Shown: positions 44,273-54,121, numbered from the stretch's first letter. The stretch: DNA of 64,000 nt from Nitrosomonadales bacterium (GCA_016218415.1 JACRED010000024.1:1-64000); one strand, 5' to 3'. Notes: generated by a model not told the origin, from the sequence alone. Translations and numbers: made by a program.

Positions 44273-44794
44273 CTATTTTTTCCCGGTGCTGTTTCTCATC
44301 TGGATTTCTTCGGTTTCATAAGAAACCGTGCGGATATAGTAGGCGCCGCCGCTCATATCCGTGCTGGGAGAAAATTCCTGGTGCGCCATCAGATAGTCGT
44401 TGGACTTGGCCTGGAATTGCGCCTTCACCGGACGCATCGCGTTTTGTTGCATGGCCAGCTGCGGTGCCGCCTCCGGGCCTATTTGCAGCGACATCCATGC
44501 CACCACCCCGATCGCCGACAGCGAGGCCGCTGCCGACAGCGCAAACGCCCGCATTTTCTGCTTTGCCATACGACCGTGCGGCGCGAATACGGTAGGCTCA
44601 TCCTGCATACGCTCGCGCACCTTGGCGCTCAGGTCGCAATGTATATGGTCGGGCTGCCGCAACACATCGCCGATCAAATGATATGCCGCCCAATTCTTGC
44701 GTGCCGCGGGGTCCTGTTTAAGCCGGTCAAGCAACGACTCCACCTCGTCCTCAAACAATTCGCCATCCATTAATACCGAAATTTCCTGTTTCAT
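44273..44794 (-). CDS. rseA: Anti-sigma-E factor RseA/MucA
   Basis: This 173-residue protein has the cytosolic anti-sigma domain MKQEISVLMDGELFEDEVES ... WAAYHLIGDVLR (about residues 1-60), one TM helix near 95-115 (FALSAAASLSAIGVVAWMSL) and a periplasmic tail. The DGEL and W-x-x-Y-H-L-I-G-D-x-L-R blocks are conserved in RseA. It holds sigma-E at the membrane until regulated proteolysis. The ATG at 44794 (MKQEIS) was preferred to the upstream start in the track. It is separated from rpoE by 2 bp. Confidence 0.93.
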   Translation of the reverse strand: MKQEISVLMDGELFEDEVESLLDRLKQDPAARKNWAAYHLIGDVLRQPDHIHCDLSAKVRERMQDEPTVFAPHGRMAKQKMRAFALSAAASLSAIGVVAWMSLQIGPEAAPQLAMQQNAMRPVKAQFQAKSNDYLMAHQEFSPSTDMSGGAYYIRTVSYETEEIQMRNSTGKK

Positions 44795-44796
44795 AC

Positions 44797-45396
44797 CTAC
44801 CACCTTTTACCTTTACTGGTTTCCAACAACGGTCGCAGGTTCTCTGCGACCGCTTCTCGAGCCCTGAAAATTCTCGACCGTACCGTGCCGACCGGACAAT
44901 TCATTACACTGGCAATCTCTTCGTAACTCAAACCTTCGATTTCCCGCAGCGTCAGCGCGCTGCGCAAGTCCTCCGGCAATTGCTGCAAGGAAGCTTGCAC
45001 TACACCGACAACCTGTTTACTCATAAGTTCATTTTCAGGCGTGTCGACCTCGCGCAGCAGCCCGGCGTCCTCGAACGACTCCGCCTCGTCGGCATCAAAC
45101 GGGGTGCTGGTCGGCGCGCGGCGCTTGTTCGACAGGAGGTGGTTTTTTGCCGTATTGATGCCGATGCGGTACAGCCAAGTATAAAACGCGCTCTCGCCGC
45201 GGAAACCCGGCAAAGCCCGGTACGCCTTGATGAACGCCTCCTGCGTAACGTCCTCGGCCTCCGCAGCATCCCGCACAAAGCGGGAAATAAGCCGGCCCAG
45301 CTTGCGCTGGTATTTGGACACCAGCAAATCGAAGGCGTGCTTGTCGCCGCGCTGAACGCGCTCCACCAACTGCTGATCGACTTCCCTGTCCGTCAT
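44797..45396 (-). CDS. rpoE: RNA polymerase sigma factor RpoE/AlgU
   Basis: This 199-residue ECF sigma factor (ECF02 type) has region 2 [20 protein letters not shown] with [20 protein letters not shown] and [17 protein letters not shown], and region 4 [20 protein letters not shown] followed by [13 protein letters not shown]. It directs transcription of envelope-stress genes. The ATG at 45396 ([15 protein letters not shown]) gives the family-typical start. It leads the rpoE-rseABC-degQ cluster and is divergent from nadB across a short region that must hold promoters for both. Confidence 0.95.
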   Translation of the reverse strand: MTDREVDQQLVERVQRGDKHAFDLLVSKYQRKLGRLISRFVRDAAEAEDVTQEAFIKAYRALPGFRGESAFYTWLYRIGINTAKNHLLSNKRRAPTSTPFDADEAESFEDAGLLREVDTPENELMSKQVVGVVQASLQQLPEDLRSALTLREIEGLSYEEIASVMNCPVGTVRSRIFRAREAVAENLRPLLETSKGKRW

Positions 45397-45562
45397 CCCT
45401 GAATGTTCCAATTTTTATAGCGGCCGCCTGATGCACCAAAGGCTCAAGTATAACCGCTCCACCCCCTCCTCGTCAGGGAGTGGTAAGTTGCGAATGGAAA
45501 ATATTCCCCGCTCCCCACTCCCTGCTATAGTTCCGTCCCGACCATGCACACGGTACTTTGAA

Positions 45563-47167
45563 TTGTTGCAATTTGACACGCTGATCATCGGCAGCGGCCT
45601 TGCCGGGCTGACGCTGGCCCTCAAGTTGGCCGACCACCAGAAAGTGGGGCTGATTACCAAAAAGGCCCTGCTGGATGGCGCCAGCGATTGGGCACAGGGG
45701 GGTATCGCAGCCGTATTGTCCGATGGCGACTCGCTGGACGCGCACATTCAGGACACCCTCACCGCAGGAGCCGGCCTTTGCGATATGGCTGCCACGCGCT
45801 ATGCCGTCGAACACGGCAAGGCATCTATCGACTGGCTGATCGCCCAGGGCGTTCCGTTTACCCGGGATGTATCCAATGAACTGGGTTATCACCTGACCCG
45901 CGAAGGGGGGCACAGCCGCCGCCGCATCATCCACGCCGCCGATGCGACCGGCCACGTGGTGCAGGAGACACTTTCCGCCCGCGTACTGAGACATCCGAAC
46001 ATCACCGTGCTGGAAAAGCACATGTCGGTCGACCTGATCACCGGCAAGAAGCTGGGCATTCCGGATAACCGCTGCTACGGCGCATACGCGCTGAACAATC
46101 TGAGCGACGAAGTCGTCACCATCGCCGCGCAAAACACCATACTGGCGACCGGCGGCAGCGGCAAGGTCTATCTCTACACCACCAACCCGGATACTGCAAC
46201 CGGGGATGGTATCGCGATGGCATGGCGCGCCGGTTGCCGCGTCGCCAACATGGAGTTCATCCAGTTCCATCCCACCTGCCTGTATCACCCGCACGCCAAG
46301 TCTTTTTTGATCAGCGAGGCGGTGCGCGGCGAGGGCGGCATCCTGAAACTGCCTGACGGAACCCGCTTCATGCCCGCCCACGACGAGCGCGCGGAACTCG
46401 CTCCGCGCGATGTCGTGGCCAGGGCGATCGATTTCGAAATGAAAAAACGCGGGCTGGATTGCGTGTACCTGGATATCTCGCATCAGTCGGTCGAGTTTCT
46501 GCAGGAACATTTTCCGACCATCTATGCGCGCTGCCTCAGCCTGGGCATCAACATCAGCAAGGAGCCGATCCCGGTCGTGCCTGCGGCACACTACACCTGC
46601 GGCGGCGTGGTCGCCGATCTGCATGCCCGCACCGACGTGGGAAATCTGTATGCGGTAGGCGAAACCGCCTACAGCGGCTTGCACGGGGCCAACAGGCTGG
46701 CCAGCAACTCGCTGCTGGAATGCCTGGTATTCGCGGATGCTGCCGTGCGTGATATTCTGGGCAAGCCGCGCCAGGCCATGCCCACCCTGCCCGGATGGGA
46801 CGAGAGCCGCGTGACCGATGCCGACGAACAGATCGTCATCTCGCACAACTGGGCCGAGTTACGCCATTTCATGTGGGATTATGTCGGCATCGTGCGCACC
46901 AACAAACGTCTGCAACGCGCCGAGCATCGCATCCAGTTGCTGCAGGATGAGATCAACGAATACTACAGCAACTTCCATATCAGTTCGGATCTGCTGGAGC
47001 TGCGCAATCTGGTACTGAACGCGGAATTGATCGTAAAAAGCGCACTGTCCCGGCACGAGAGTCGCGGCCTGCATTTCAGCAAGGACTACCCGGAGACACT
47101 GGCGAATCCGCAACCGACGATACTGTCTCCGGGCTATAACCAATCACTTGGCAGCTTGCTGCCTTAG
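45563..47167 (+). CDS. nadB: L-aspartate oxidase
   Basis: This FAD enzyme oxidises L-aspartate to iminoaspartate in de novo NAD synthesis. It has the dinucleotide motif [20 protein letters not shown] at the very N-terminus, [23 protein letters not shown]-like [20 protein letters not shown], and [20 protein letters not shown]. No ATG lies just before the Rossmann motif. A TTG at 45563 or 45566 gives the normal start (~534 aa); ATG 45494 would add 23 residues. The last codons ([11 protein letters not shown]) fall inside a copy of a dispersed repeat. It is divergent from rpoE, a linkage also common in gammaproteobacteria. Confidence 0.92.
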   Translation: MLQFDTLIIGSGLAGLTLALKLADHQKVGLITKKALLDGASDWAQGGIAAVLSDGDSLDAHIQDTLTAGAGLCDMAATRYAVEHGKASIDWLIAQGVPFTRDVSNELGYHLTREGGHSRRRIIHAADATGHVVQETLSARVLRHPNITVLEKHMSVDLITGKKLGIPDNRCYGAYALNNLSDEVVTIAAQNTILATGGSGKVYLYTTNPDTATGDGIAMAWRAGCRVANMEFIQFHPTCLYHPHAKSFLISEAVRGEGGILKLPDGTRFMPAHDERAELAPRDVVARAIDFEMKKRGLDCVYLDISHQSVEFLQEHFPTIYARCLSLGINISKEPIPVVPAAHYTCGGVVADLHARTDVGNLYAVGETAYSGLHGANRLASNSLLECLVFADAAVRDILGKPRQAMPTLPGWDESRVTDADEQIVISHNWAELRHFMWDYVGIVRTNKRLQRAEHRIQLLQDEINEYYSNFHISSDLLELRNLVLNAELIVKSALSRHESRGLHFSKDYPETLANPQPTILSPGYNQSLGSLLP

Positions 47168-47228
47168 TGAGATGGCTATAACCAGCCGCTTGGCCATCGT
47201 TCTTTGGTGGCTTAGCGGAATGGCTAGT
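47136..47228 (+). repeat. ~57-bp dispersed repeat, copies C1 and C2 (tandem, diverged)
   Basis: ATAACCAATCACTTGGCAGC...CTTAGTGAGATGGCTAT and ATAACCAGCCGCTTGGCCAT...GCTTAGCGGAATGGCTAG follow one another head to tail. Both match the frame TAACCAGCnnCTTGGC...GCTTAGnnGAATGGCTA of copies at 21220 and 54067. C1 supplies the last 11 codons and the stop of nadB. Confidence 0.65.
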
Positions 47229-47247
47229 TGCTTCATCAGTAGTTACA

Positions 47248-47664
47248 TCAGGCGAACTTCAGACGAACGCACAGCTCGCGAAATTCGTCCCCATTCAGCG
47301 CATCGGGAAAGACAGCCCGGGAAACCGCCCGGCGATGACCGTCCGGTGTGATGCGCAGCACAACAAAACAGGGGCAGACGACGGTCATTTTTTCGACCTG
47401 TCCCGCGAAATGCCGTCCGTCACGGGTGGTGATTGACACCCCGCCACCATCCAGCGTAATCCCGGCCCATGAATCCGGGAGCAGCCGCCAAGAATCCCGC
47501 GCCAGATGGTAAAGCAGGCTGGCCAGAATCAGCGCTAACACCGCCGCTTTAACGACAACGGGGATGGCTGTCGCAGATACCGAGATTGCAGCGACCGAAT
47601 GCAGCACGAGCAGTACCATGGCAAAGCGCGGAGACGACACTATCGCCATATCCAGGGTAGCCAT
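47248..47664 (-). CDS. YgfX/CptA-like membrane protein
   Basis: This 138-residue protein has two adjacent TM helices at residues ~15-55 and a soluble C-terminal beta-rich domain (WRLLPDSWAGITLDGGGVSI then HFAGQVEKMTVVCPCFVVLR). This is the layout of YgfX (CptA), an inner-membrane protein encoded with SdhE and often near nadB/rpoE. No sdhE is adjacent here. YgfX has been described as a toxin acting on FtsZ/MreB, and alternatively as an inner-membrane partner of SdhE; neither can be tested from sequence. It is convergent with nadB, with the repeat copies between. Confidence 0.65.
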   Translation of the reverse strand: MATLDMAIVSSPRFAMVLLVLHSVAAISVSATAIPVVVKAAVLALILASLLYHLARDSWRLLPDSWAGITLDGGGVSITTRDGRHFAGQVEKMTVVCPCFVVLRITPDGHRRAVSRAVFPDALNGDEFRELCVRLKFA

Positions 47665-47684
47665 GCCCGTTCAGGGAAGAAAAA

Positions 47685-48902
47685 TCAGAACACGAATATC
47701 GCGGCGATGCCCAACAGCACGGCCGCGACAAGGGCAACCAGCAACAGATTGCCGCCCCCCGCGGGGGAAGTCTCCGGCCGAATCGGCCGCGCAGCGGGAC
47801 GTGCGGTCCTGCTGTCCTGACCCGCCAGCCTGATCTCCTCGGCGCTCGGGCGCGGCATGTTGAACGTTTTGGACAGCTCGTCAACATCCTCGCTGGAAGC
47901 CGTCAAGGCAGCCAAACGCATCGTTGCGGCGGCAGAATCGAAAGCCTGCGACAGGCCCATTGTTGACGTCGAGTCCTCATCATCTCCCGCGCCCAGGCGC
48001 CCGGCAACATCGATCGCATCGGGCAATTTCTTCTCCATGCCCGCAAGCGGTTTCGATATATCCAATTGCTTACCAGAACGGGGCAGCGTGTCCCGGCAGG
48101 CGCGCAAGTCATCCTTAAAATCCTTGGCATTCTGATAACGATCCTCCACCCCTTTGGCCAACGCTTTGGCCACGATGAAATTGATCATTTCCGGCACGGC
48201 CGGATTCAGCGTGCTGGGCGGCGGCGGTATCGCGTTCAGGGTCTGATACATGATGGCATTGACGTTTTCGCCCTTGAAAGGAGTTTGCCCGGTCAGCATT
48301 TCGTAGAGCATCACCCCCAGCGAAAATATATCCGAGCGCTGATCGATCGACTTGCCCATCACCTGCTCGGGCGACATGTACTTCGGCGAACCCAGCACCA
48401 TGCCGGTCTGGGTGCGCACCGACGAGGACGCCATGCGCGCGATGCCGAAGTCGGTGATTTTCACGTGCCCGTCGCGTATCACCATGATATTCGACGGTTT
48501 GACATCGCGGTGCACGACATCATGCTCGTGCGCGTAAGCCAGGCCCTGGGCTACCTGGGCAACGATATCCAGCACCAGATCGACCGGCAGCAATCCGCTC
48601 TCGTTCATGATGTCGCGCAACTCGCGACCCTGCAGGAATTCCATCGCGATATAAGCGACATCCCCGCTCCTGCCCACATCATAGATGGTCACGATGTTCG
48701 GATGGTTCAGGCGCCCGGCCGCCTTGGCTTCCTGATAGAAACGTTCCTCGTATTCCTCTTTCTCATCGAGTGCAAGACCGAGATTGATGGTCTTGATCGC
48801 AACCACGCGGTCGATCAGTGGATCCTTGGCCTTATAGACGACGCCCATGGCGCCCTGGCCAAGCTCGCCCAGCACCTCATAGCGCCCCAGCTGGCTAATC
48901 AT
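47685..48902 (-). CDS. PknB-type Ser/Thr protein kinase, membrane-anchored
   Basis: This 405-residue kinase has a complete Hanks domain (residues ~8-270): P-loop LGQGAMGVVYKAKD, VAIK lysine, catalytic loop VVHRDVKPSNIMV, DFGIA, and activation segment GSPKYMSPEQVMG. A ~110-residue linker and a single C-terminal TM helix (LLLVALVAAVLLGIAAIFVF) follow, with nothing beyond it, so there is no extracellular sensor. ATG 48902 (MISQLGRYEVLGE) is preferred to GTG 48911. It follows a cyclase-domain protein gene by about 60 bp on the same strand, suggesting a shared signalling role. Confidence 0.9.
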   Translation of the reverse strand: MISQLGRYEVLGELGQGAMGVVYKAKDPLIDRVVAIKTINLGLALDEKEEYEERFYQEAKAAGRLNHPNIVTIYDVGRSGDVAYIAMEFLQGRELRDIMNESGLLPVDLVLDIVAQVAQGLAYAHEHDVVHRDVKPSNIMVIRDGHVKITDFGIARMASSSVRTQTGMVLGSPKYMSPEQVMGKSIDQRSDIFSLGVMLYEMLTGQTPFKGENVNAIMYQTLNAIPPPPSTLNPAVPEMINFIVAKALAKGVEDRYQNAKDFKDDLRACRDTLPRSGKQLDISKPLAGMEKKLPDAIDVAGRLGAGDDEDSTSTMGLSQAFDSAAATMRLAALTASSEDVDELSKTFNMPRPSAEEIRLAGQDSRTARPAARPIRPETSPAGGGNLLLVALVAAVLLGIAAIFVF

Positions 48903-48963
48903 GCCTTCCACCCCGACAGGTCTGCATCACGATGTCCATCCATATCCGTTTGGCAACTGTCCA

Positions 48964-50286
48964 TTACTGGCAAAAATTCGGCCTGACGTCGACTGTCTTG
49001 CCAGCGCCCAGTATGACATTCTGCGAATAGATGCCGCCGCTGGTATGGCTCACGATCACCGTATGCGCACCGGGCGGCATGACAATGGCCAACGACCTGG
49101 AAGTGATACTGCCCTTGCGCACCCCATCGACAAACACCTCCGTCCCGGCCGTGCAATAGACCGAAATACGCGCCTCGGTGCCACCATTCGTGGACTCGGC
49201 CGCCGGTTTATTGACAACTTTCTCCTGGACTTTCGGTTCCTGTTGTACCTCTATCGGCTGATCCTTGGGTTTGGGTTTCTCTCTGAATTTGTCCTTTTGC
49301 TTGTCCTGCATGCTGTCTTTGGGCTTCGCGCCTTGCGTCGCTTTCCCTGCCTCAGGCTGTTCTGCCGCCGCAGGCTTGGATACGGCCTCATCCTTTTTGC
49401 TGATAGCCGAATCCGCAAGCGGCGCCACCGGAGCCGCCACAGGCTGCCTCTTCTCCACCTGCGGCACGACGCCCGGCTTGGCGGGAACCTGATCATGGCT
49501 CACCAGCTTCACCAGCAACACAACAACCAGCAATAAAGGCACGGCAATAATCCCGGTATACAGCACGCGCTGTCCGGCCTGCGCTTTTCTGTAACGATCC
49601 AGCCATTCCTTCAGCCGAGTGTCCAGAAGCGCCAGGAAGGAATGCCAATCATCCTGGATTCGCTTCATTTTTCCGGAAAAAGAGCTTTCGGTGCTCCCGG
49701 CAACCACCGCCGGCTTGGTTCTGCTTTTCAGCGTCGTTTTATCGCCCGGATAACCTATCGCATATACCTCGTGTTCGCGCACATGCTTGTCGGTGCGCGA
49801 ACCCTGGTAGTGGAACATCCCCGCATACTGCGGGGAAAGGCGCGAAACCGCGTCGTAATAGGAGCGAGATACCAGAATCTGCGCGGCATCCGCAAAACCC
49901 ATGACGCGCTGGGCGACATTGATGCCGTCGCCGACGATGTTGGGCTGACCATTGATGTCCCGGACCAGGCGCACCGGGCCGAGGTTGATCCCCATACGCA
50001 CCAGCAAAGGGTGATCCACTTCGGGATCTTCATTGAGCAGGCTTTCGCGCAGGCTGAGCGCCGCCTTCAGTGCATCTTCCACATCGCCGAGGAAATTGAT
50101 GGCCGCGCCGTCACCGGTATCCAGGATGATACGGTCGGTCACGGGCACATCGCGTATGGCTTCGGAGAGATAACTATTGAACCTGTCTTTCAGAGAAATC
50201 TGGCCGGACACCGACTTCTTGGAATATTCGACGATATCCAAGAACAGTACGCTGCACATGATGGTCTTATTACTGCGCTCTTCCAT
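48964..50286 (-). CDS. Class III adenylate/guanylate cyclase-domain protein with TM helix and PEGA-like tail
   Basis: This 440-residue protein starts with a CHD cyclase domain (~1-180). The two metal Asp positions are present in LFLDIVEYS and LDTGDGAAINF, with the later block NIVGDGINVAQRVMGFAD. A linker leads to one TM helix (~245-265, GIIAVPLLLVVVLLVKLV), then a long Pro/Lys/Gln-rich low-complexity region (KPKDSMQDKQKDKFREKPKP) and a C-terminal PEGA-like beta domain (EVFVDGVRKGSITSRSLAI). The cyclase domain is cytosolic and the tail periplasmic. Catalysis is likely but nucleotide preference is unclear. It is upstream of, and probably cotranscribed with, the Ser/Thr kinase. Confidence 0.82.
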   Translation of the reverse strand: MEERSNKTIMCSVLFLDIVEYSKKSVSGQISLKDRFNSYLSEAIRDVPVTDRIILDTGDGAAINFLGDVEDALKAALSLRESLLNEDPEVDHPLLVRMGINLGPVRLVRDINGQPNIVGDGINVAQRVMGFADAAQILVSRSYYDAVSRLSPQYAGMFHYQGSRTDKHVREHEVYAIGYPGDKTTLKSRTKPAVVAGSTESSFSGKMKRIQDDWHSFLALLDTRLKEWLDRYRKAQAGQRVLYTGIIAVPLLLVVVLLVKLVSHDQVPAKPGVVPQVEKRQPVAAPVAPLADSAISKKDEAVSKPAAAEQPEAGKATQGAKPKDSMQDKQKDKFREKPKPKDQPIEVQQEPKVQEKVVNKPAAESTNGGTEARISVYCTAGTEVFVDGVRKGSITSRSLAIVMPPGAHTVIVSHTSGGIYSQNVILGAGKTVDVRPNFCQ

Positions 50287-50374
50287 TCAAATTTCCAATA
50301 TCCCGGCCAACGTCGTTATCTCAAGATGCATGGCCGCTTAACACGGCCGGTCGCCACTCAGATTCTAGTGGCTG

Positions 50375-51355
50375 TCAGCGTTTTACACCAGTTTTACTTT
50401 TTCCCCCGCCGGTCCGGCGGACACCTCGGGTACTCCTGTTCGCAGCCGCGCCGCGGTTTTCATTTTTTGCCGCCGGGGTACGCCCGGTTTTGCGCGGCAC
50501 TGGCGGAACAGGCTGCGCTTCCTGTTTGTCGGCGGTCAACCCGACCCAGTCCAGCACTTGCGCCACCTCTCCTTCGCCCAGCTCGGCAGTCATGCCGCGC
50601 TTCAGCTGTGGCGGGAGATTGATCAAACCAAAGCGCACGCGCATCAACCGGCTGACCGGCAGCCCCAGTGCATCGAATGTGCGACGCACCACCCGATTAC
50701 GGCCCTCCTTGAGCATCACACGATACCAGTGGTTGTAACCCTCGCCGCCCTCGTCTTCCAGCTTCTCGAACTTCACCGGACCGTCGTCAAGCTCGACGCC
50801 CTCTTTGAGCACACGGGTCATCTGCTCTTCGGTCATCTTGCCCTGTACACGCACCGCATATTCGCGCTCCACCTCGAAACGCGGATGCATCAGGCGATTT
50901 GCCAGCTCGCCGGAAGTGGTAAAGATCAACAGGCCGCTGGTATTGAAGTCCAGCCGACCGATCGCGGTCCATTTCTGCCCGCGCAACTTGGGCAACTTGT
51001 CGAATACGCTGGTTCGTTTCTCCGGGTCGTCGCGGCTGACGATCTCGCCCTCGGGCTTGTGGTACAGCAATATTCGCGCGGTGTCATCCCTTTCGCCCAC
51101 GCGTATGGTGCGCGGGCCCGCCTTCACCAGATCGCCTTCAACCACGCGCATGCCCAGCGTGGCCGACTCACCGTTCACATTGACGCGCCCGGCGGCGATC
51201 CATTCCTCCATCATGCGACGCGAACCGAAACCCGCTTGTGCCAGCACCTTTTGCAATTTTTCGCCGGGCAGTTTTTCATCGGCCAAGTTCTCGTCGTCCA
51301 GCATCCCATCACCGGACAATGCCTTGCCGGGAATCACCTTGTCTTTTTTGTTCAT
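50375..51355 (-). CDS. rluB: 23S rRNA pseudouridine synthase RluB
   Basis: This 326-residue RsuA/RluB-family enzyme has an N-terminal S4 domain (~35-95, [20 protein letters not shown]) and a catalytic domain with [20 protein letters not shown] carrying the catalytic Asp. [20 protein letters not shown] follows. RluB forms pseudouridine 2605 in 23S rRNA. The final ~60 residues are a basic, Lys/Arg/Gly-rich tail typical of betaproteobacterial RluB. The start overlaps the recR stop (ATGA), making it the last gene of a dnaX-ybaB-recR-rluB operon. Confidence 0.92.
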   Translation of the reverse strand: MNKKDKVIPGKALSGDGMLDDENLADEKLPGEKLQKVLAQAGFGSRRMMEEWIAAGRVNVNGESATLGMRVVEGDLVKAGPRTIRVGERDDTARILLYHKPEGEIVSRDDPEKRTSVFDKLPKLRGQKWTAIGRLDFNTSGLLIFTTSGELANRLMHPRFEVEREYAVRVQGKMTEEQMTRVLKEGVELDDGPVKFEKLEDEGGEGYNHWYRVMLKEGRNRVVRRTFDALGLPVSRLMRVRFGLINLPPQLKRGMTAELGEGEVAQVLDWVGLTADKQEAQPVPPVPRKTGRTPAAKNENRGAAANRSTRGVRRTGGGKSKTGVKR

Positions 51356-51966
51356 CCCATCACCTCGCGTCGTTCCAGCACCGCCTGTGCCAGCGTGCCG
51401 CTATCCACCTGCTCCAGTTCGCCGCCCACCGGCAAGCCGCGCGCGATGCGCGACACCCTGACACCCTGCGCCTGCAACAGCGTCGCCAGATAATGCGCCG
51501 TGGCATCGCCCTCCACGGTGAAATTGGTCGCCAGGATCACCTCGGCCAGCCTGCCTTCATGGGGCTGCTCCTGCACGCGCCTGACCAGCCGATCCAGATG
51601 CAGTTCCTTCGCGCCGATTCCGTCCAGCGGGGACAGCCGACCCATCAGCACGAAATACATGCCGCGATAACACTGCGTCTGCTCCATCATCAGCAGGTCG
51701 GCGGGCATTTCGACCACGCACAAAAGGCCCGCATCACGCTTCGGTGACGCGCATAAATCGCATATTTCGTGTTCGGAAAAATTATTGCATTTGCTGCAAT
51801 GCAGGATGTTGCTGACCGCCTGCTCCAGCGATTTTGCCAGATGCAGCGCACCGGCGCGGTCGCGCTGCAACAGGTGATAGGCCATGCGTTGCGCGGACTT
51901 CGGCCCCACGCCCGGGAGGCAGCGCAACGCGGCGATCAGGTCTTCAAGATGCGAGGGTGTCACCAT
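51352..51966 (-). CDS. recR: Recombination mediator protein RecR
   Basis: This 204-residue protein has an N-terminal helix-hairpin-helix ([20 protein letters not shown]), a Cys4 zinc finger ([16 protein letters not shown]), a TOPRIM domain ([17 protein letters not shown]) and a C-terminal Walker-B-like segment. RecR works with RecF/RecO to load RecA at gaps. Its start overlaps the ybaB stop and its stop overlaps rluB, giving tight operon packing in the usual dnaX-ybaB-recR order. Confidence 0.95.
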   Translation of the reverse strand: MVTPSHLEDLIAALRCLPGVGPKSAQRMAYHLLQRDRAGALHLAKSLEQAVSNILHCSKCNNFSEHEICDLCASPKRDAGLLCVVEMPADLLMMEQTQCYRGMYFVLMGRLSPLDGIGAKELHLDRLVRRVQEQPHEGRLAEVILATNFTVEGDATAHYLATLLQAQGVRVSRIARGLPVGGELEQVDSGTLAQAVLERREVMG

Positions 51967-52286
51967 CAGAACGGCAACTTCATCCCCGGAGGCAATCCCG
52001 CGCTGAACACACTCATGCGCTGCTGCGTGGTTTCCTCGGCCTTTTTCATCGCGTCGTTCAGCGCCAGCACGATCAAGTCTTCCAGCATCTCCTTGTCATC
52101 GGACAGCACGCTGTCGTCCAGCGAAACCCGGCGCACTTCATGGCCGCAGGTCATAGTCACTTTGACCATGCCTGAACCTGCCTGACCTTCCACTTCCACG
52201 GTCGCCAGCTCCGCCTGCGCCTTCTGCATGTTCGCCTGCATCTGCTGCGCCTGCTTCATCAAACCGCCCAATCCGCCTTTCATCAT
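51966..52286 (-). CDS. ybaB: YbaB/EbfC nucleoid-associated protein
   Basis: This 106-residue protein has the family core [40 protein letters not shown] and [20 protein letters not shown]. YbaB/EbfC dimers bind DNA and act as nucleoid proteins. It lies between dnaX (12 bp) and recR (1-base overlap), the conserved position. Confidence 0.94.
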   Translation of the reverse strand: MMKGGLGGLMKQAQQMQANMQKAQAELATVEVEGQAGSGMVKVTMTCGHEVRRVSLDDSVLSDDKEMLEDLIVLALNDAMKKAEETTQQRMSVFSAGLPPGMKLPF

Positions 52287-52298
52287 TTCCGCTTTCTC

Positions 52299-53948
52299 CT
52301 AGCCTACTATTGGTTTAATCGATTCCGCTATCAAACTCGCGCCCAGCTCGGCCTGCGCCTCGCGCACAAAACTGTCGTTCGCAATCGCATCGCTCGCCTG
52401 CTGCTGCCTGAATTCCTTGTTCTGCTGTTCTATCACCGCCGGGGTTGCCGCTTCAGGTTTCCCCAGCACGATGCTCAGCTTGACCGGCTTGGCGAAATAT
52501 TCGCCCAGCGCCGCCTGCAATTTATCGGTCGCCATTTTGTTGGCTTGCAGGTGCTTTTGCTCCTGCGACAGACACAGCGTAACCTGCCCGTCGGTAAAAC
52601 TTTGCAATACACAGTGCTTCGCCAACTGCTGCGCCATGCCCTGCACATTCAACTGCGTCAGCAACACGCCCCAGTCCGGCTGGCTACCTGAAGCTACGCC
52701 ACCGGCAGCGGGAGCTTCCGCAACAGATACAGGCTTCGCACTCGCCGCCACATATGAGGCAGCGGGTGACGCGGCAACAGATGCCATCGGCTGCGGCGCA
52801 GCGGATTGGGGAACAACCCTGGCCGGGGCAACGCTCGCCGCACCCTTGCCCGGCGCGCCATTGCCCGGTGCAAAGGCCAGCATGCGCAACAGCGTCATCG
52901 TAAAGCCCGCATATTCGTCGGGCGCCAGGTCGATCTCGTCGCGCCCGTGGATCGCGATCTGGTAATACAGCTGCACGTCTTCCGGCGCAAATGCCTGCGC
53001 CAGTTCCAGCAACCGCACGCGTTCCGGCTCGTCGTCGGCAATCGCCTGCGGTACGGTCTGCGCCAGCGCGATGCGGTGCAGCAGCGTCGCCAGTTCCTGC
53101 AATGCGCTATCAAAGGCAATGCTGCGACTTGCCATGTTGTCGGCGATGCCCAGCAGCGCCGCACCGTCCTGCGCGCGCAACGCCGCCAGCAGGTCGAACA
53201 GGTAACTCTGGTCTATCGCGCCCAGCATGGTGCGCACCACCGCTTCTTCCACCTTGTTCGCGGAGAAGGCGATCGCCTGATCCATCAGGCTCAACGCATC
53301 GCGCATGCTGCCCTGCGCCGCGCGCGCGATCAGCGCGATTGCGCCCTGTTCGAATGAAATCTGCTCCTGCTCCAGCACATATTGCAAATGCCCGGCGATC
53401 AACGCGGGCGGCAATTGCTTCAGGTTGAATTGCAAGCAGCGCGACAGCACCGTGACGGGAATCTTCTGCGGGTCGGTGGTGGCGAGGATGAACTTCACAT
53501 GGCCCGGCGGCTCTTCCAGCGTCTTCAGCATCGCGTTGAAAGCCGACTTCGACAGCATGTGCACCTCGTCGATGATGTACACCTTGAAACGCGCGCTGGT
53601 CGGCGCATACAGCGCGCTCTCCAGCAGCTCGCGCATATTGTCCACCTGCGTGTTCGACGCGGCGTCCAGCTCCACCAGATCGACGAAACGCCCGCTGTCA
53701 ATCTCCCTGCAGGCGCTGCACTGGCCGCAGGGCATCGCGGTGATCCCGTTAAGACAATTCAGCGACTTCGCGAAAATGCGCGCGATCGTCGTCTTGCCGA
53801 CTCCGCGCGTGCCGGTAAACAGATAGGCGTGATGCAGGCGGTTCTGCGTCAGCGCGTTGCTCAGCGCACGCACGACATGCTCCTGCCCCGCCAGTTGCTC
53901 GAAGGTCTTGGGACGCCATTTGCGGGCTAGAACCGTGGTTGCAGACAA
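52299..53948 (-). CDS. dnaX: DNA polymerase III subunit tau/gamma
   Basis: This 549-residue clamp-loader ATPase has Walker A TGTRGVGKTTIARI, a zinc module (CLNGITAMPCGQCSACREID), Walker B YIIDEVHMLSKSAFNAML and sensor 1 FILATTDPQKIPVTVLSRCL. A Pro/Ala-rich linker follows residue ~370, then a C-terminal tau-type domain. No obvious slippery A-tract for a gamma frameshift was noticed, but this was not checked exhaustively. It is the first gene of dnaX-ybaB-recR-rluB. The SRP RNA lies about 220 bp upstream on the same strand, as in many betaproteobacteria. Confidence 0.95.
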   Translation of the reverse strand: MSATTVLARKWRPKTFEQLAGQEHVVRALSNALTQNRLHHAYLFTGTRGVGKTTIARIFAKSLNCLNGITAMPCGQCSACREIDSGRFVDLVELDAASNTQVDNMRELLESALYAPTSARFKVYIIDEVHMLSKSAFNAMLKTLEEPPGHVKFILATTDPQKIPVTVLSRCLQFNLKQLPPALIAGHLQYVLEQEQISFEQGAIALIARAAQGSMRDALSLMDQAIAFSANKVEEAVVRTMLGAIDQSYLFDLLAALRAQDGAALLGIADNMASRSIAFDSALQELATLLHRIALAQTVPQAIADDEPERVRLLELAQAFAPEDVQLYYQIAIHGRDEIDLAPDEYAGFTMTLLRMLAFAPGNGAPGKGAASVAPARVVPQSAAPQPMASVAASPAASYVAASAKPVSVAEAPAAGGVASGSQPDWGVLLTQLNVQGMAQQLAKHCVLQSFTDGQVTLCLSQEQKHLQANKMATDKLQAALGEYFAKPVKLSIVLGKPEAATPAVIEQQNKEFRQQQASDAIANDSFVREAQAELGASLIAESIKPIVG

Positions 53949-54015
53949 GATAGCGCCGATCTAGAAGGTGGACGGGGAGATGGACACGGGCAAGTGCACT
54001 TCGAATTTAAAGGCC

Positions 54016-54040
54016 GTTCGCCCTGAGCTTGTCGAAGGGT
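54016..54040. repeat. Single arm of the GTTCGCCCTGAGCTTGTCGA repeat
   Basis: This is one arm of the element found complete inside ygfZ at 26011-26078. It lies in the dnaX 5' region (53949-54172), which otherwise contains only the ~57-bp repeat copy B and no gene. Confidence 0.75.
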
Positions 54041-54066
54041 GAATCGGTAACTTCGGCTGTCGGGTT

Positions 54067-54121
54067 GGCTTTGCATAGCCATCGACTAAGCTGGCAAACG
54101 ACGCCAGCAAGTCGCTGGTTA
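54067..54121 (-). repeat. ~57-bp dispersed repeat, copy B
   Basis: The minus-strand sequence TAACCAGCGACTTGCTGGCG...CAGCTTAGTCGATGGCTATG, ending CAAAGCC, matches copy A at 21220-21277 except for a few substitutions and two single-base deletions. It sits between the SRP RNA gene and dnaX. Confidence 0.8.

Noticed and set aside
45397-45562. Autoregulatory sigma-E promoter upstream of rpoE
   Set aside because: GGAACT-like bases are present, but no matching -10 (TCTNA) at the right distance was found.
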